Shown piece by piece: positions 31,100 through 41,256 of a stretch of 64,000 nt of DNA. Position numbers and translations under genes: made by a program. Below the pieces are notes generated by a model. It ran no database searches and was not told the origin of the DNA. It saw nothing but the letters and a program-made list of their open reading frames with translations. The DNA is from Bufo bufo. Lineage: Eukaryota; Chordata; Amphibia; Anura; Bufonidae. The stretch's first letter is position 1. Every line of letters starts with the position of its first letter. The stretch is from contig NC_053392.1 in assembly GCF_905171765.1 (NCBI RefSeq), positions 32,976,192-33,040,191 on the forward strand, read 5' to 3'.

Positions 31100-31840
31100 A
31101 TGTCAGACAGAGAAGTGCCAGGCCATGCACAGAGGAGTGGAAGAGGCCTTAATGTTTCTGGCGCAGGCAGAGGTCGCAGCAGAGTAAGGGGGCATGGCAG
31201 CAGGAGTCGCAGTGAGAGGCCTGAGCTTCCGGTGTCATCTAGCGGTCATGTCTTAACCAGCAACCCAGCGGTTCTTGATTGGTTAACTCGGTCATCAACT
31301 TCATTCCGAGTGACATCAGACACTCCCAGCCAACAGTCGGTGGGTTCGTCAGACACAACCATTAGAAAGCATGGCCCGGGAGCAGGCCTTGTGCCCTCAC
31401 CTGTTCTCAACCTGCCTCTGTCCTTTGCTGTTCCCTCAGCTACAGAAGTATTGTATACTTTGGGCTCAGCTCCACTATACAGCGAGGGCGAGCTACTAGA
31501 GGACAGTCAGCAGCTACTGCCCAGCCAAGATGTGGAGGAGATATCCGCCGCTTCCTCCACTAGGTGGGCAAGTAGTGATGAGAAGAGTGGCGTGGGATTT
31601 GGTGTTGAGAGCGGTAAGGCTTCTAACCCAGAGACGGTTGAGGAGGACATCAGTGACGTGAAGACACTACTCGATGATGATGAAGCCGATCGCACTTGGG
31701 AGCCGGGTGAAGAAGGGGCTTCGTCATCATCAGGAGAAGAGGGTGGCAGCTTGCCCGTGAGACAGCGGCTGATCCAGCGAGTCACTAGCTTGGCCGGGAG
31801 GCAGCAGTGGGAGGAATGTATCCAAATGTGCCCGGGGTAG
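31100..31840 (+). CDS. N-terminal open frame of BED-hAT (acidic, serine-rich)
   Basis: This 246-codon frame starts MSDREVPGHAQRSGRGLNVS. It has an R/G/S-rich start (about residues 14-40), the conserved NPAVLDWLTRSSTS (about 55-68), IGSAPLYSEGELL-like sequence, and then a D/E- and S-rich stretch (about 150-225) with DDDEADRTWEPGEE. The copies at 26232, 48143 and 59372 share these blocks, so the segment was once selected as protein. It probably forms the N-terminus of the hAT transposase, joined to the BED finger by splicing or lost reading frame. I know of no assigned function for this domain. The start is the ATG conserved at 59372 and lost (ATA) at 48145. Confidence 0.65.
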   Translation: MSDREVPGHAQRSGRGLNVSGAGRGRSRVRGHGSRSRSERPELPVSSSGHVLTSNPAVLDWLTRSSTSFRVTSDTPSQQSVGSSDTTIRKHGPGAGLVPSPVLNLPLSFAVPSATEVLYTLGSAPLYSEGELLEDSQQLLPSQDVEEISAASSTRWASSDEKSGVGFGVESGKASNPETVEEDISDVKTLLDDDEADRTWEPGEEGASSSSGEEGGSLPVRQRLIQRVTSLAGRQQWEECIQMCPG

Positions 31841-31850
31841 ACCACCCGCT

Positions 31851-32823
31851 TTGCAGCAGCCTACCGGCCCGGAAAGGAGTGGTGAACGGGTTCACGGAAG
31901 CAGCGGTGGTAGCAGTTATTCAGTGCGTAGTGTTGGGGGTAAAATTAGCTACTACATGGCCATATGTAGAATCTGTGGGCAGAAGGTGAAACGTGGCCAG
32001 GGTGCCAATGTCAACATATGCAGCATCACCATAAAGTGGCCTGGGAGAACCGTGGCTCCAATGGGGTGGTCGAGCATGCCGCAGCAACCACTGCATCATC
32101 CAGTGGCACGCCACACCCGATTTCCGGCAGTCAAGGCTCCACCACCTCAGCCGAAAAGAGCTGTCTGGCGTTCCCATCGTCTGCTCCTGCTGCTCCTACT
32201 CCTCGTCAGTTATTTCGTCAGCAATCAATCACTGAAGCGATTGCCAAGAGACAACAGTATGCGTGCACGCATCCAACGGCACAGAAGCTGAACGTGCTCC
32301 TGTCCAAGTTGCTGGTGCTGCAGTCCCTCCCCTTCCAAGTGGTGGACTTTGCACCTTTCGGAGAACTGATGGCTTGTGCCGAGCCAAGGTGGAGAGTCCC
32401 AAGCTGTCATTTCCTTGCGAAAAATGCAGTACCAGCCCTGCACACACATGTAGAACAGAAGGTGGGCCAGTCCTTGAGCCTGTTGGTGTCTGCCAAAGTG
32501 CACGGCAGAGCCCACTTCTGGAGCCGTAATTATGGTTAGCTACAATACATGTCCTTTACGGCCCACTGGGTGAATGTGGTTCCTGCACAGCCACACCAGC
32601 AACTTGGCCAGGTCATGCCGCTTCCGCCTCCACGTTCTCATGCCGTTGGTCCGGCGACAATGTCTGCCTCTGCCTCCTCATCCTCCACCATGTCCTCAAC
32701 CTCCACTGCAGGGACAAGTCTTAGTGCCCGTCCAGCATACCACATGTGTAGGGCACTGCGGTGTCACGCTGTTCTGCACCTGGTTTGCCTTGGCTAACGG
32801 AGTCACATAGGGGAGGAACTGCT
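31851..32823 (+). pseudogene. BED finger and middle region of the hAT transposase
   Basis: Frames encode ICRICGQKVKRGQGA and, after a shift, QHHHKVAWENRGSN, together a disrupted BED finger (C-x2-C then H-x-x-x-H type). These are followed by KRQQYACTHPTAQKLNV, LLVLQSLPFQVVDFAP and CHFLAKNAVPALHTHVEQK. The stretch ends at about 32823, where sequence equal to 49892-51137 of the fuller copy is missing. The last bit of C-terminus (VERLTFVKMNR type) resumes immediately. It is a non-functional deletion derivative. Confidence 0.85.
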
Positions 32824-33039
32824 ATGTGGAGAGACTGACCTTTGTCAAGATGAATCGGGCGTGGATCAGCTAGGATTTCCACACACCAATGCCTGATGCA
32901 TCTGATTAGATCTATGCCGCCTCATCCAAACCTTGAAAAAAGAGACTTGTTTCTTCTGGCTACCTGCCTCAGCTACTACTCTGATGCTGCCAACCGCCTG
33001 ATGCCACACATCTAAAGCCAAGTGCTCCTTCTTTCACAC

Positions 33040-34260
33040 ACCTTCATCAGCGGGTACTGGTATTGCCACCCACCTCCTTACTCTGTCACCGGGTCACTTT
33101 GTGGTCTCCTGATGGTGCTGTTGTCATATCCACACTATGTCACCTTGCCACTCTGTGGTATCCTGATGATGCTGCTGCTGCCATTTCCACACTGTCACCT
33201 TGCCACTCTGTGGTATCCTCCTGATGCTGCTGCTGCCGCCAACTCCACACTCGGTCATTGTGCCACTCGGTGGCCTCCTTATACTGCCGTTAACTCCAGA
33301 CTCAGTCATTGTGCCACTCGGTGGCCTTCTCTTGATACTAACAACTCCATCCTCTGTTATTGTGCCACTTGGTAGCCTTCTCCTGATGCTGCTGCTGCCG
33401 CCACCTTCAGACTCGTTCATTGTGCCACTCTGGCCTCCCCATACTTCTGTCAACTCGAGACTTGGTCACTGTGCCACTCGGTGGCCTCCTCATACTGCCG
33501 CCAACTCCAGACTCGGTCATTGTGCCACTCTGGCCTCCCCATACTTCTGTCAACTCGAGACTTGGTCACTGTGCCACTCGGTGGCCTCCTCATACTGCCG
33601 CCACCTCCAGACTCTGTCATTGTGCCACTCGGTGGCCTTCTCCTGATGCTGCTGCTGCCGCCAACTCCACACTCGGTCATTGTGCAACTCGGTGGCCTCC
33701 TTATACTGCTGTTAACTCCAGACTCAGTCATTGTGCCACTTGGTGGCCTTCTCTTGATACTAACAACTCCATCCTCTGTCATTGTGCCACTCGGTGGCCT
33801 TCTCCTGATGCTGCTGCTGCCGCCATCCCCAGACTCCTTCATTGTGCCACTCGGTGGCCTCCTCATACTGCTGCCAACTCTAGACTCGGTCATTGTGCCA
33901 CTCTGTGGCCTTCCCATACTTCTGTCAATTCCAGACTTGGTCACTGTGCCACTCGGTGGCCTCCTCATACTGCCGCCACCTCCAGACTCGGTCATTGTGC
34001 CACTCGGTGGCCTTCTCCTGATGCTACCAACTCCATACTCTGCCATTCTACCACTCGGTGACCTTCTCCTGATGCTGCTGCTGCCGCCACCTCCAGACTT
34101 GGTCATTGTGCCACTTGGTGGCCTCCTTATACTGCTTCCACCTCCAGACCCAGTCATTGGGCCACTCTGTGGTCTCCTCATGCTTCTTGTACCTCACCAC
34201 TATGTCATAGATCCACTCTGTGGACTTATCATGCTGTTTCCACCCTACCCACTTCATGAC
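33040..34260 (+). repeat. 3' minisatellite of BED-hAT, expanded (~22 units)
   Basis: Units of roughly 50-60 bp carry GTCATTGTGCCACTCGGTGG, CCTCCTCATACTGC or TCTCCTGATGCTGCTGCTGC, and CCACCTCCAGACT. Several multi-unit blocks are duplicated as blocks (for example about 33410-33500 and 33530-33620). Long frames are open in both directions, up to 313 codons, because of the repeat composition. The same array at 51395-51700 has only about six units. Confidence 0.93.
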
Positions 34261-34538
34261 TGGTCCACTTTTTTGGCTTTCGGCCTAGCTGACATCATCA
34301 TTTATTTGACCTTTCTTCTGAACTGTCAGAAGGAAGCAAAAATGAGACGCACAACGGATCCTGTCTGTGTAGTAGCTGCAAGGCCTGTATGGTCCCATCA
34401 GAATTTGCTTATGATTTGGTAGCCAAAAGCTGAAGTGGGTACAAAACACAGAAGACATGCAAATATTCCATTCACGTGCTATCTCTGTTTTCGATCAACT
34501 CCTGTTTTATTTGGCGTTAGCAATACTGATAGATTATT

Positions 34539-35035
34539 GTCACGACGGACGTACACTTAGTACAAAAGATAACACATCAACCAGGCTCTGGACGAGAGAC
34601 AGGGGAAGGGTCACCTCCTAGCTTATCCCTGACCTCTTTCCCTGCACTGCTCAGCCCACAGCAGACCTTGATGGTAGGTGTGCTAGTGTCCTCCAGCCTG
34701 GGCTAACAAAACCCTGAACTCCCTCAGATGGTGAAGTGGTGAGATAGGAGCAGTCTGCTCGCACAGAACCTGGATGGAATAGAAGACACAAACAACCGAA
34801 CTAGAAATGGCACTTATCTCTGAGAGCAGGAACTGACAGCCAACCTTCCCTCCAAGCTTCCCAGACCAGAATGAACTGTATAATCCGCTCAGGACACTGG
34901 GCAGTGTGCTATTTAAACTAAAGACCCCACCCAGTGCACCTGATGAGAGGCAGATCCAGCACGGCTCCAAAGCAACATTAAACTTGTGCTGCTATCCTGG
35001 CTGACCTCCGCACATCGTCAAAGTGGGGCATGACA
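34539..35035 (-). repeat. 3' LTR of the chromovirus (497 bp)
   Basis: On the minus strand it begins TGTCATGCCCCACTTTG and ends CGTCGTGACA. It is preceded by a G-run (GAAGGGGGGGTAC) that is a good polypurine tract. The pol frame continues about 19 codons into it. Confidence 0.87.
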
Positions 35036-36711
35036 GTACCCCCCCTTCTACGGGTGACCTCCGGACACCCCGGACCAACCTTATCCGGATGGGACCTATG
35101 AAAGGCCCTCACCAGTCGTCTGGCGTTGACATCAGACGCCGGAACCCACATCCTCTCCTCAGGACTGTATCCCCTCCAGTGCACCAGGTACTGGAGGGAG
35201 CCCCGAAGAACTCTCGAGTCGAGAATCCTGGAGATCTCGAACTCCAAGTTTCCCTCGACTAGAACAGGAGGAGGGGGCAATGGCGATGGTACCACCGGTT
35301 TAGCATATCTTTTTAGCAAAGACCTCTGAAAGACATCATGGATCCTCCAAGTCTGCGGAAGATCCAGCCGAAACGCCACCGGATTGATCACCGCAGAAAT
35401 CTTATACGGACCAACAAATCTTGGACCCAGTTTCCAAGAGAGCACTCTCAACTTGATATTCTTAGTGGACAACCACACCAGATCACCCACACACAGGTCC
35501 GGTCCAGTCACACGTCTCCTGTCAGCCATTCGTTTATACCTCTCACCCATCTTCTCCAAATTCCCTTGAATCCTCCGCCAGATAGAGGACAAGGCAGAAG
35601 AGAATCTCTCCTCCTCTGGCATCCCGGAGGAACCAGACCCAGAAAAGGTACCAAACTGAGGATGGAAACCGTATGCGCCAAAAAATGGCGACTTACCCGT
35701 GGACTCCTGCCTACGGTTATTCAATGCAAATTCTGCTAAGGACAAGAATGAGGACAAGTCCTCCTGATTCTCAGCCACAAAGCACCTCAAGTAGGTCTCC
35801 AGGTTTTGATTGGTACGCTCCGTCTGACCATTCGACTGTGGATGAAAAGCCGAAGAGAAAGAAAGTTGAATGCCAAGCCGAGAGCAGAACGCCCTCCAAA
35901 ACCTGGAGACAAACTGCGCGCCCCTATCAGAGACCACATCCGAAGGAATACCGTGCAATTTCACAATATTATCCACAAAGATTTGCGCAAGAGTCTTAGC
36001 GTTAGGCAGACTCGTAAGTGGTATAAAGTGAGCCATTTTACTGAAACTGTCGACTACCACCAAAATCACTGTTCTCCCGGAGGAACTCGGCAGGTCCGTA
36101 ATAAAGTCCATGGACAAATGCGTCCAAGGACGAGATGGAATAGACAATGGAAGAAGTGAACCAGGCGGTCGAGAATGAGCAACCTTTGACCGAGCGCAGG
36201 TTTCACAAGCTGTCACGTAATTCTCAATACTCTTACGTAACCCTGGCCACCAGAACCTCCGGGACACCAGATCACAGGTGGACTTTCCACCAGGATGTCC
36301 CGCGAGAACAGTATCGTGATGTTCCTTGAACACCTTGTATCGTAGGCCCTCAGGAACAAACAACCTCCCTGGGGGACACGAACCAGGAGCCCTCTCCTGA
36401 GCTCCCAATACCTCCATCTCCAATTCAGGGTACAGAGCAGAGACCACCACCCCATCCACCAAAATAGGCGCTTGATCTTCTGAATCACCTCCCCCAGGGA
36501 AGCTGCGAGACAAGGCATCTGCCTTGACGTTCTTGACCCCTGGGCGAAAGGTAACCACGAAATTGAACCTGGTAAAAAACAATGACCATCTGGCCTGTCT
36601 AGGGTTCAGACGCTTGGAAGATTGCAGGTAGGCCAAATTCTTATAGTCTGTATACACCGTAATGGGGTGGGACGCCCCCTCTAACCAGTGACGCCATTCC
36701 TCAAAGGCCAA
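34978..36711 (-). CDS. Partial pol: RNase H end, integrase and chromodomain (Ty3/gypsy)
   Basis: The 577-codon frame is open throughout but starts inside RNase H, so the ATG at 36711 is not the natural start. Residues 1-69 are the RNase H end (VYTDYKNLAYL, ADALSR). An HHCC zinc domain follows (H132, H139, C169, C172). The integrase core has D202 (MDFITDLP), D262 (SDRG) and E298 (GQTERTN), all present. A GPY-type motif is near 434-436, and a chromodomain occupies about 487-540 (YLVHWRGYSPEE), which in this group guides integration to marked chromatin. The tail RRRGG is encoded by the polypurine tract and the last residues by the LTR. No stop or shift is visible, implying a fairly young copy. 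Confidence 0.92.
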   Translation of the reverse strand: MAFEEWRHWLEGASHPITVYTDYKNLAYLQSSKRLNPRQARWSLFFTRFNFVVTFRPGVKNVKADALSRSFPGGGDSEDQAPILVDGVVVSALYPELEMEVLGAQERAPGSCPPGRLFVPEGLRYKVFKEHHDTVLAGHPGGKSTCDLVSRRFWWPGLRKSIENYVTACETCARSKVAHSRPPGSLLPLSIPSRPWTHLSMDFITDLPSSSGRTVILVVVDSFSKMAHFIPLTSLPNAKTLAQIFVDNIVKLHGIPSDVVSDRGAQFVSRFWRAFCSRLGIQLSFSSAFHPQSNGQTERTNQNLETYLRCFVAENQEDLSSFLSLAEFALNNRRQESTGKSPFFGAYGFHPQFGTFSGSGSSGMPEEERFSSALSSIWRRIQGNLEKMGERYKRMADRRRVTGPDLCVGDLVWLSTKNIKLRVLSWKLGPRFVGPYKISAVINPVAFRLDLPQTWRIHDVFQRSLLKRYAKPVVPSPLPPPPVLVEGNLEFEISRILDSRVLRGSLQYLVHWRGYSPEERMWVPASDVNARRLVRAFHRSHPDKVGPGCPEVTRRRGGTVMPHFDDVRRSARIAAQV

Positions 36712-36861
36712 CTTGATGCACCACTATAAAGGCTCTCTGCAACCAGGAAATAGCATTTTTTTAACGTAATTCGCCAGGAATAAATTTGGATTAAAGCAAA
36801 TCTTTTCGAAAATTTCGGCGAACCGGCCCAATCGAATTTTTGAGAAATTCTCTAATCTCTA

Positions 36862-37690
36862 GTAACATTCACTCGCTCAATCTTGTTGGTGTGCATGCAG
36901 TTGGTGTTGGAACAAAGTCTATGACTTTCTTTAGCACTGTAGAAAAATTGTATACTTTCTTCTCAAGCTCCACCCATAGATGGGTAGTTCTTAAGGAACA
37001 TGTACCAATTCACTTAAAGCGATCGTGTGACACAAGATGGAGTTCAAAGCATGAAGCTGTATGTGTACTTGCTAAACACACTGAGAAAATAATAGATGCT
37101 TTGGAAGTGTTGTGAGATAGGCCCGAAGAAACCTCTGAAACCAAAGGGGATGCAGGAAGTTTATTAGTTTGCATCATGACTTATCCTTTTTATTTTCATT
37201 TTTGCAGTTTGGGAGCCCAGTACTAAAGAAGTGAACGATGCTCAGATCTACCTGCAGCAAAAAGAACTTGCACTTGATCATTATTTGCAAAAGCTGAAAG
37301 CACTGGTTCTATTTTGCCAGGAAAAACGAGACTGTGTAGTGTTAGAGGCAACTGAGAAAGCTCTGCATATATGCCAAATGTACAACATTTCTACAGAGAA
37401 GAGTTGGAAGACGTAAGAAGATGCCCGGTGAGCTAAGATATGATGCTGGTTTGACCTTAATACAAGAAACAAAAAGAGAACAACTACAAGCAGTTGATCA
37501 GCTTCAACTGCCAGTTGGGAAAGAAGTTTCTCAAAACTGAAATTAATCAAAATATCTAAGATCTACAATGAGCCAGGAAAGACTGACTAACCTAGCAATG
37601 CTTTCAATTGAGCGAGATTTCAAAATAGAGTTCAATAAAGTTATTGAAAAATTAGCAAACATGAAAAGCAGGCGATTTTAAACGGAGGTA
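36862..37690 (+). pseudogene. ZMYM1-like hAT transposase, second piece
   Basis: It resumes the gene broken at 30004: HSLNLVGVHAVGVGTKSM and CDTRWSSKHEAV (substrate-binding/insertion region) at 36862-37115, NDAQIYLQQKELALDHYLQK at 37231-37300, and RLTNLAMLSIERDFK near 37585-37625, the C-terminal dimerisation motif of hAT transposases. Stops and shifts separate these blocks, and a non-matching gap at about 37115-37200 may be an old intron or decay. Confidence 0.85.
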
Positions 37691-38239
37691 AGTGGATTTA
37701 CCTGGATTTAGAATTGACTGAACATTAGCTATAATGTTGTCTACTAGATTTCAAGTATGATTTAGTTTTTTGTAGGTTCTGGCCTGCTTCTTGTTTTACT
37801 ACAAACAAATTCAGCGGAAGATCAGAGTTCATCTGTTATCAGGATGTTGCACAGTAGAGCAGTGCCATGGCAGTAACTGGCAGTACGAATCTAAGCACAG
37901 AAGCTTTCTACGCCGCAGTCAGGGATTGTGCAGAGCTGTGTTCTGGACTCATGGGAACAGATCAAGATGAAACTGGATATCAGTGTCCTTTATTCAGAGC
38001 TTACCAAATGATGGTATGTAACGCCATATGGAACCCTGTATGTTATGAGATCCTGCAATGTGCCCTAGTTAGGATGCCATGTTTTAAAAGGTTGTCTCAA
38101 CTTCAGCAAATGGTATAATATAAAGTGTATACAAGAAAAGAATGGCAAGAAAATGCGAACTAACTTTTTCAGCGGATGTCAATGGCTTTTGTCATGAGAT
38201 AACCAAGAAAGCAATGTGCCATCTGTTATCAGAGTCAAT
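37691..38239. other. Unrecognised sequence after the hAT gene
   Basis: An 83-codon plus frame at 37867-38118 (starts MAVTGSTNLSTEAFYAAVRD) resembles nothing I know. The rest is A/T-rich and may be the 3' end of the ZMYM1-like element. Confidence 0.3.
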
Positions 38240-38357
38240 TTTAGCTAGGTTACATCTGTATGTGAGCTCCCATGGTCCAGGCCACCAAAGAGGCTGGCAC
38301 TTTTTCCTATAGTATGCAAGCATGATCACCACTGCTGGATTGCAGAGTCATCATAAC

Positions 38358-39129
38358 TAGTGATGAGCGGGAGGTGCCATATTCGATTTCGCGATATTTC
38401 GCGAATATTCGCATGAATATTCGTGTTATATTCGTCGAAATCGAATATTCGCAATTATTCCAATTATCGCAACGTTCCTATGCTAATGACTATGGCTAGG
38501 CTAATATGTGTATTTTACGAAATTTCGTAATATTGCTCTAACTTCGTCTCTTAGAATATTACGAATATTCTAAAAGACGAAGTTAGAGCAATATTAAGAA
38601 CATTTGCAAAAGTCGAAATTGCGATGCGAGTAATATAACACGAAATAGTCGCATGAAGATTTAAACTTAGCACTGCTATATTCCATATTCTAGCCTAATA
38701 TGGAATATAGCTGTGCTAAGTTAGCACTGCTATATTCCATATTAGGCTAGAGTATGGAATATAGCAGTGCTAAGTTGAAATCTTCATGCGACTATTTCGT
38801 GTTATATTACTCGCATCGCAATTCCGACTATTGCGAAATTTCGTAAAATACACATATAGATTAGATTGTAATTTAGCTAATATGGAATATAGCAGTAAGT
38901 TGAAAACGCCACTGACTGGAGCAGCCAGGAAGCCAGGAATCCAAAGGACAGGTAAGAACAACTTTAGGGAAGTGGGAAAGAAAAAAATATAATAATAAAA
39001 AAAAAAAAGAAAAAAAAAGAATATTCTATTTCGTGAATATATAGAACGATATTCTAAATATTTGCGAAATCTCGAAATTGCGATATTCGAGAAAAAAATT
39101 CACAATTCGAATATTCGCGCTCAACACTA
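38358..39129. mobile_element. hAT MITE (TAGTGATGAGCG family)
   Basis: It starts TAGTGATGAGCGGGAGG and ends GCTCAACACTA. The flanking 8 bp (ATCATAAC, GTCATATC) agree at six of eight positions. Its outer 100 bp closely matches the MITE at 23599, and it is likewise packed with palindromes. Confidence 0.85.
38612..38828. repeat. 217-nt near-perfect hairpin
   Basis: Arms of 99 nt (38612-38710 and 38730-38828) pair with a few mismatches around a 19-nt loop that is itself mostly self-complementary (GTGCTAAGTTAGCAC). Within each arm the CTATATTCCATATT motif occurs twice in opposite orientation. Confidence 0.92.
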
Positions 39130-39270
39130 GTCATATCCATGGAAACGAGCAGTGTATAATGTGATGGAAAAATTAATCCAGCCAGCAAAGGAAGCAATAT
39201 GGATAATAACAATACATTAGTAAGTGCCTTGTATTAACTTTTGTCTACATGATAAATGCTGTTCTATCTT

Positions 39271-40368
39271 CATGTTCATGTTCACACACTGTGCAGTCTG
39301 AAATCATTCCTGTCTTCCAAATAAGAAGATTGTTCTTTGTAGTCTAACTTGTTTATTGGGAAAACAGGAGTATTTAATTAGTAAAACTGTAAGAATACAA
39401 ATAACATGAGTAAGTATATAGCATAGGATAGCATGTACTGTAATTTTTGCATAACACTAAAGCAGATGGTAAAATGGCTGCCTGTACATAAGACTTCATG
39501 GCTAGCTAACAGCAGTAAACTTTCCTGAGTAAATACAACTGAATGAACAGCTCTGAATAACATAATGTCCCTGAAACAAAGATAGATCTCTCATCAGATG
39601 TGCTTTCAAAAGGATGGAGGAGTTTAAGAAGGAGATATGCAGGAGGACAGCTCTGCTGATGTCCTGTAACATGGAGACTGGGCTTTTCCTTCCCAGAATG
39701 CATTACACTCCCACAATGCCTTGCACCACCCACAATGCAATAATCTTTATTAACAGAAAAACAAGGTGCAATACATTTTTAAGACCGCTAGATGGTGCTA
39801 TTACCACATTAATTACATTAATCACTACAGAAATACCAAAACTGATGTAGACGTGATTCTGTAATGATTTTTGACTCTGCTGGGCAGAACAAATGCCATT
39901 TTCTGAAGTGAGACACACTCTTTAAGTGGCAGTATCCATTGTAGCTTTGGGACTTCTAGGTTCATATCTTGGTAATTAGCAAAGTGTCTAGTTATGTCCT
40001 TCTACTGTCTCTATTATTCTTTCTGCGTTTGACACAGTGTCCTGGTTTTACCTTATCCAACACAATTTAAGATCAAGCATAGGTCATGCTAATATAAGTC
40101 TTGCAATTAATATCTGGTGAGGTAAATATTACATATTCAAGTGACTGTTCTGAAAGGGATTTTCAACTCCTTTAACATATCGTTATAGTCAAACTAGATA
40201 TCAACTGAAAGTGCATTTACCTGCATTGTACTGATTGTGTATTCACTTATGTAGGACCTGTATCTACCACTACATAGTAACTGTATGATGGTAAAATTGG
40301 TCATATATTGTATTATATGCAATATCATTATGGTGTAATATCAGGTCATTATGAACTGGTAATACATG
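39271..40368. other. No gene seen
   Basis: A/T-rich, with a fragment of the foldback MITE terminus at about 39895-39920 (TTTTCTGAAGTGAGACACAC). No ORF is convincing. Confidence 0.35.
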
Positions 40369-40376
40369 TTAATGAT

Positions 40377-40741
40377 TAGAGATGAGCGAATTTCATGTTA
40401 TGAAATTTGTTCACGCTTCACTTGGTGGTAAAAGCAGAATTGCGTTATGGATTCCGTTACCACGGACCATAACGTAATTCTATGACGGAATGTATAACGA
40501 AATGCCTTTAGAGGCAGGAGAGGACTCCCTTGCATAACGGAAATGGGACGGATTCCTTATGCAGGCCATAGACTTCTATTATGACAGAATGAAAAACGGA
40601 ATGCCTCTAAAGGTATTCCGTTATGCATTCCATCATAGAATTGCTTTATGGACCGTGGTAACGGAATCCATAACTCAATTCTACTTTTACCATCAAACGA
40701 AGCATGAACGAATTTCAAAATATGAAATTCGCTAATCTCTA
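40377..40741. mobile_element. Palindromic hAT MITE with perfect 8-bp duplication
   Basis: It begins TAGAGATGAGCGAATTTC and ends GAAATTCGCTAATCTCTA. TTAATGAT flanks it on both sides (40369-40376 and 40742-40749). The 365-bp body is a long palindrome (GTTATGGATTCCGTTACCAC and its complement). Its ends equal those of the large BED-hAT copies, which could have supplied the transposase. Confidence 0.95.
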
Positions 40742-41256
40742 TTAATGATATTTGCAGTATTTGTCTCTTGTATCGTATTATTGGTAATATTGGTCTTGGT
40801 ATGCTGTGGGGCGTCGTTCTATAAAAAGGCGCATGTCCAAAAGTTAGAGGGGCAATACTAGGTTTGCCTCGGATGCTGGCAACACACGCTACGCCACTGA
40901 ATTGCTACGACCTGCGTACATTTACATTTTGTGCGGGTGCTGCTGCCCCCTTCATCATGCCACTAATGCAACCTGCCTGCCATCATTTTCTCTACGACTG
41001 CTGCTGTTGCCGCCCTGTATTAACTTGGTCTACATGATAGATACTCTTTGCTAAAGTGAGACAACCCCATGAAATTGGGGGATGGCCGAGGATCTTCTAG
41101 TCAAAAACACTAGACTGGTGGCAGTGTGGTTGTATAACCTAAGTAAAGTGTTATGATTTGGTTTATTTTGGCCACATGAAGTTTAGGATATATGTTTTTG
41201 CTGTTTCTTTCTTCTTCTTCTTTTTTGTCCCCTTTTGTAAAATTTTTATTTCCTCC

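Larger units (their letters stand above)
34539..36722 (-). mobile_element. Ty3/gypsy chromovirus, 3' part only
   Basis: A 3' LTR (34539-35035) and the last part of pol remain, oriented on the minus strand. Gag, protease, reverse transcriptase and the 5' LTR are absent. Compared with the hAT copy at 47348-52484, the host hAT lacks the segment equal to about 51998-52362 at this site. A deletion after insertion that removed both the 5' retroelement part and flanking hAT sequence explains this best. Confidence 0.88.
30005..36861 (+). mobile_element. BED-hAT element, internally deleted, with nested gypsy insertion
   Basis: It begins TAGAGATGAGCGAATC and ends TTCTCTAATCTCTA. The flanking 8 bp (ATAAAAAT and GTAACATT) agree at five of eight positions, consistent with an old duplication in the ZMYM1-like coding sequence. 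It contains, in order, a promoter, a leader array, an N-terminal frame, a BED and middle region, a deletion of about 1.25 kb removing the catalytic core, a stub of the C-terminus, an expanded minisatellite and the 3' end. The 3' end is interrupted by part of a Ty3/gypsy element (34539-36722). Confidence 0.85.
38240..39270. mobile_element. Half copy of the 1315-1779 foldback MITE, split by another MITE
   Basis: 38240-38357 (GAGCTCCCATGGTCCAGGCC and following) and 39130-39270 (CCATGGAAACGAGCAGTGTA and following) match consecutive parts of 1525-1760. The hAT MITE at 38358-39129 separates them. Confidence 0.83.

Noticed and set aside
33022..34422. Long frames (up to 313 codons) with PLGGLL-type or SGTMTESGG-type repeat proteins
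   Set aside because: Both strands are open through a transposon minisatellite; no start context, no conserved domain, unit length not a multiple of three throughout.
34978..36711. Chromodomain protein as a possible host gene
   Set aside because: The chromodomain is fused to integrase with HHCC and DDE motifs and followed by a polypurine tract and LTR, so it belongs to a retroelement.
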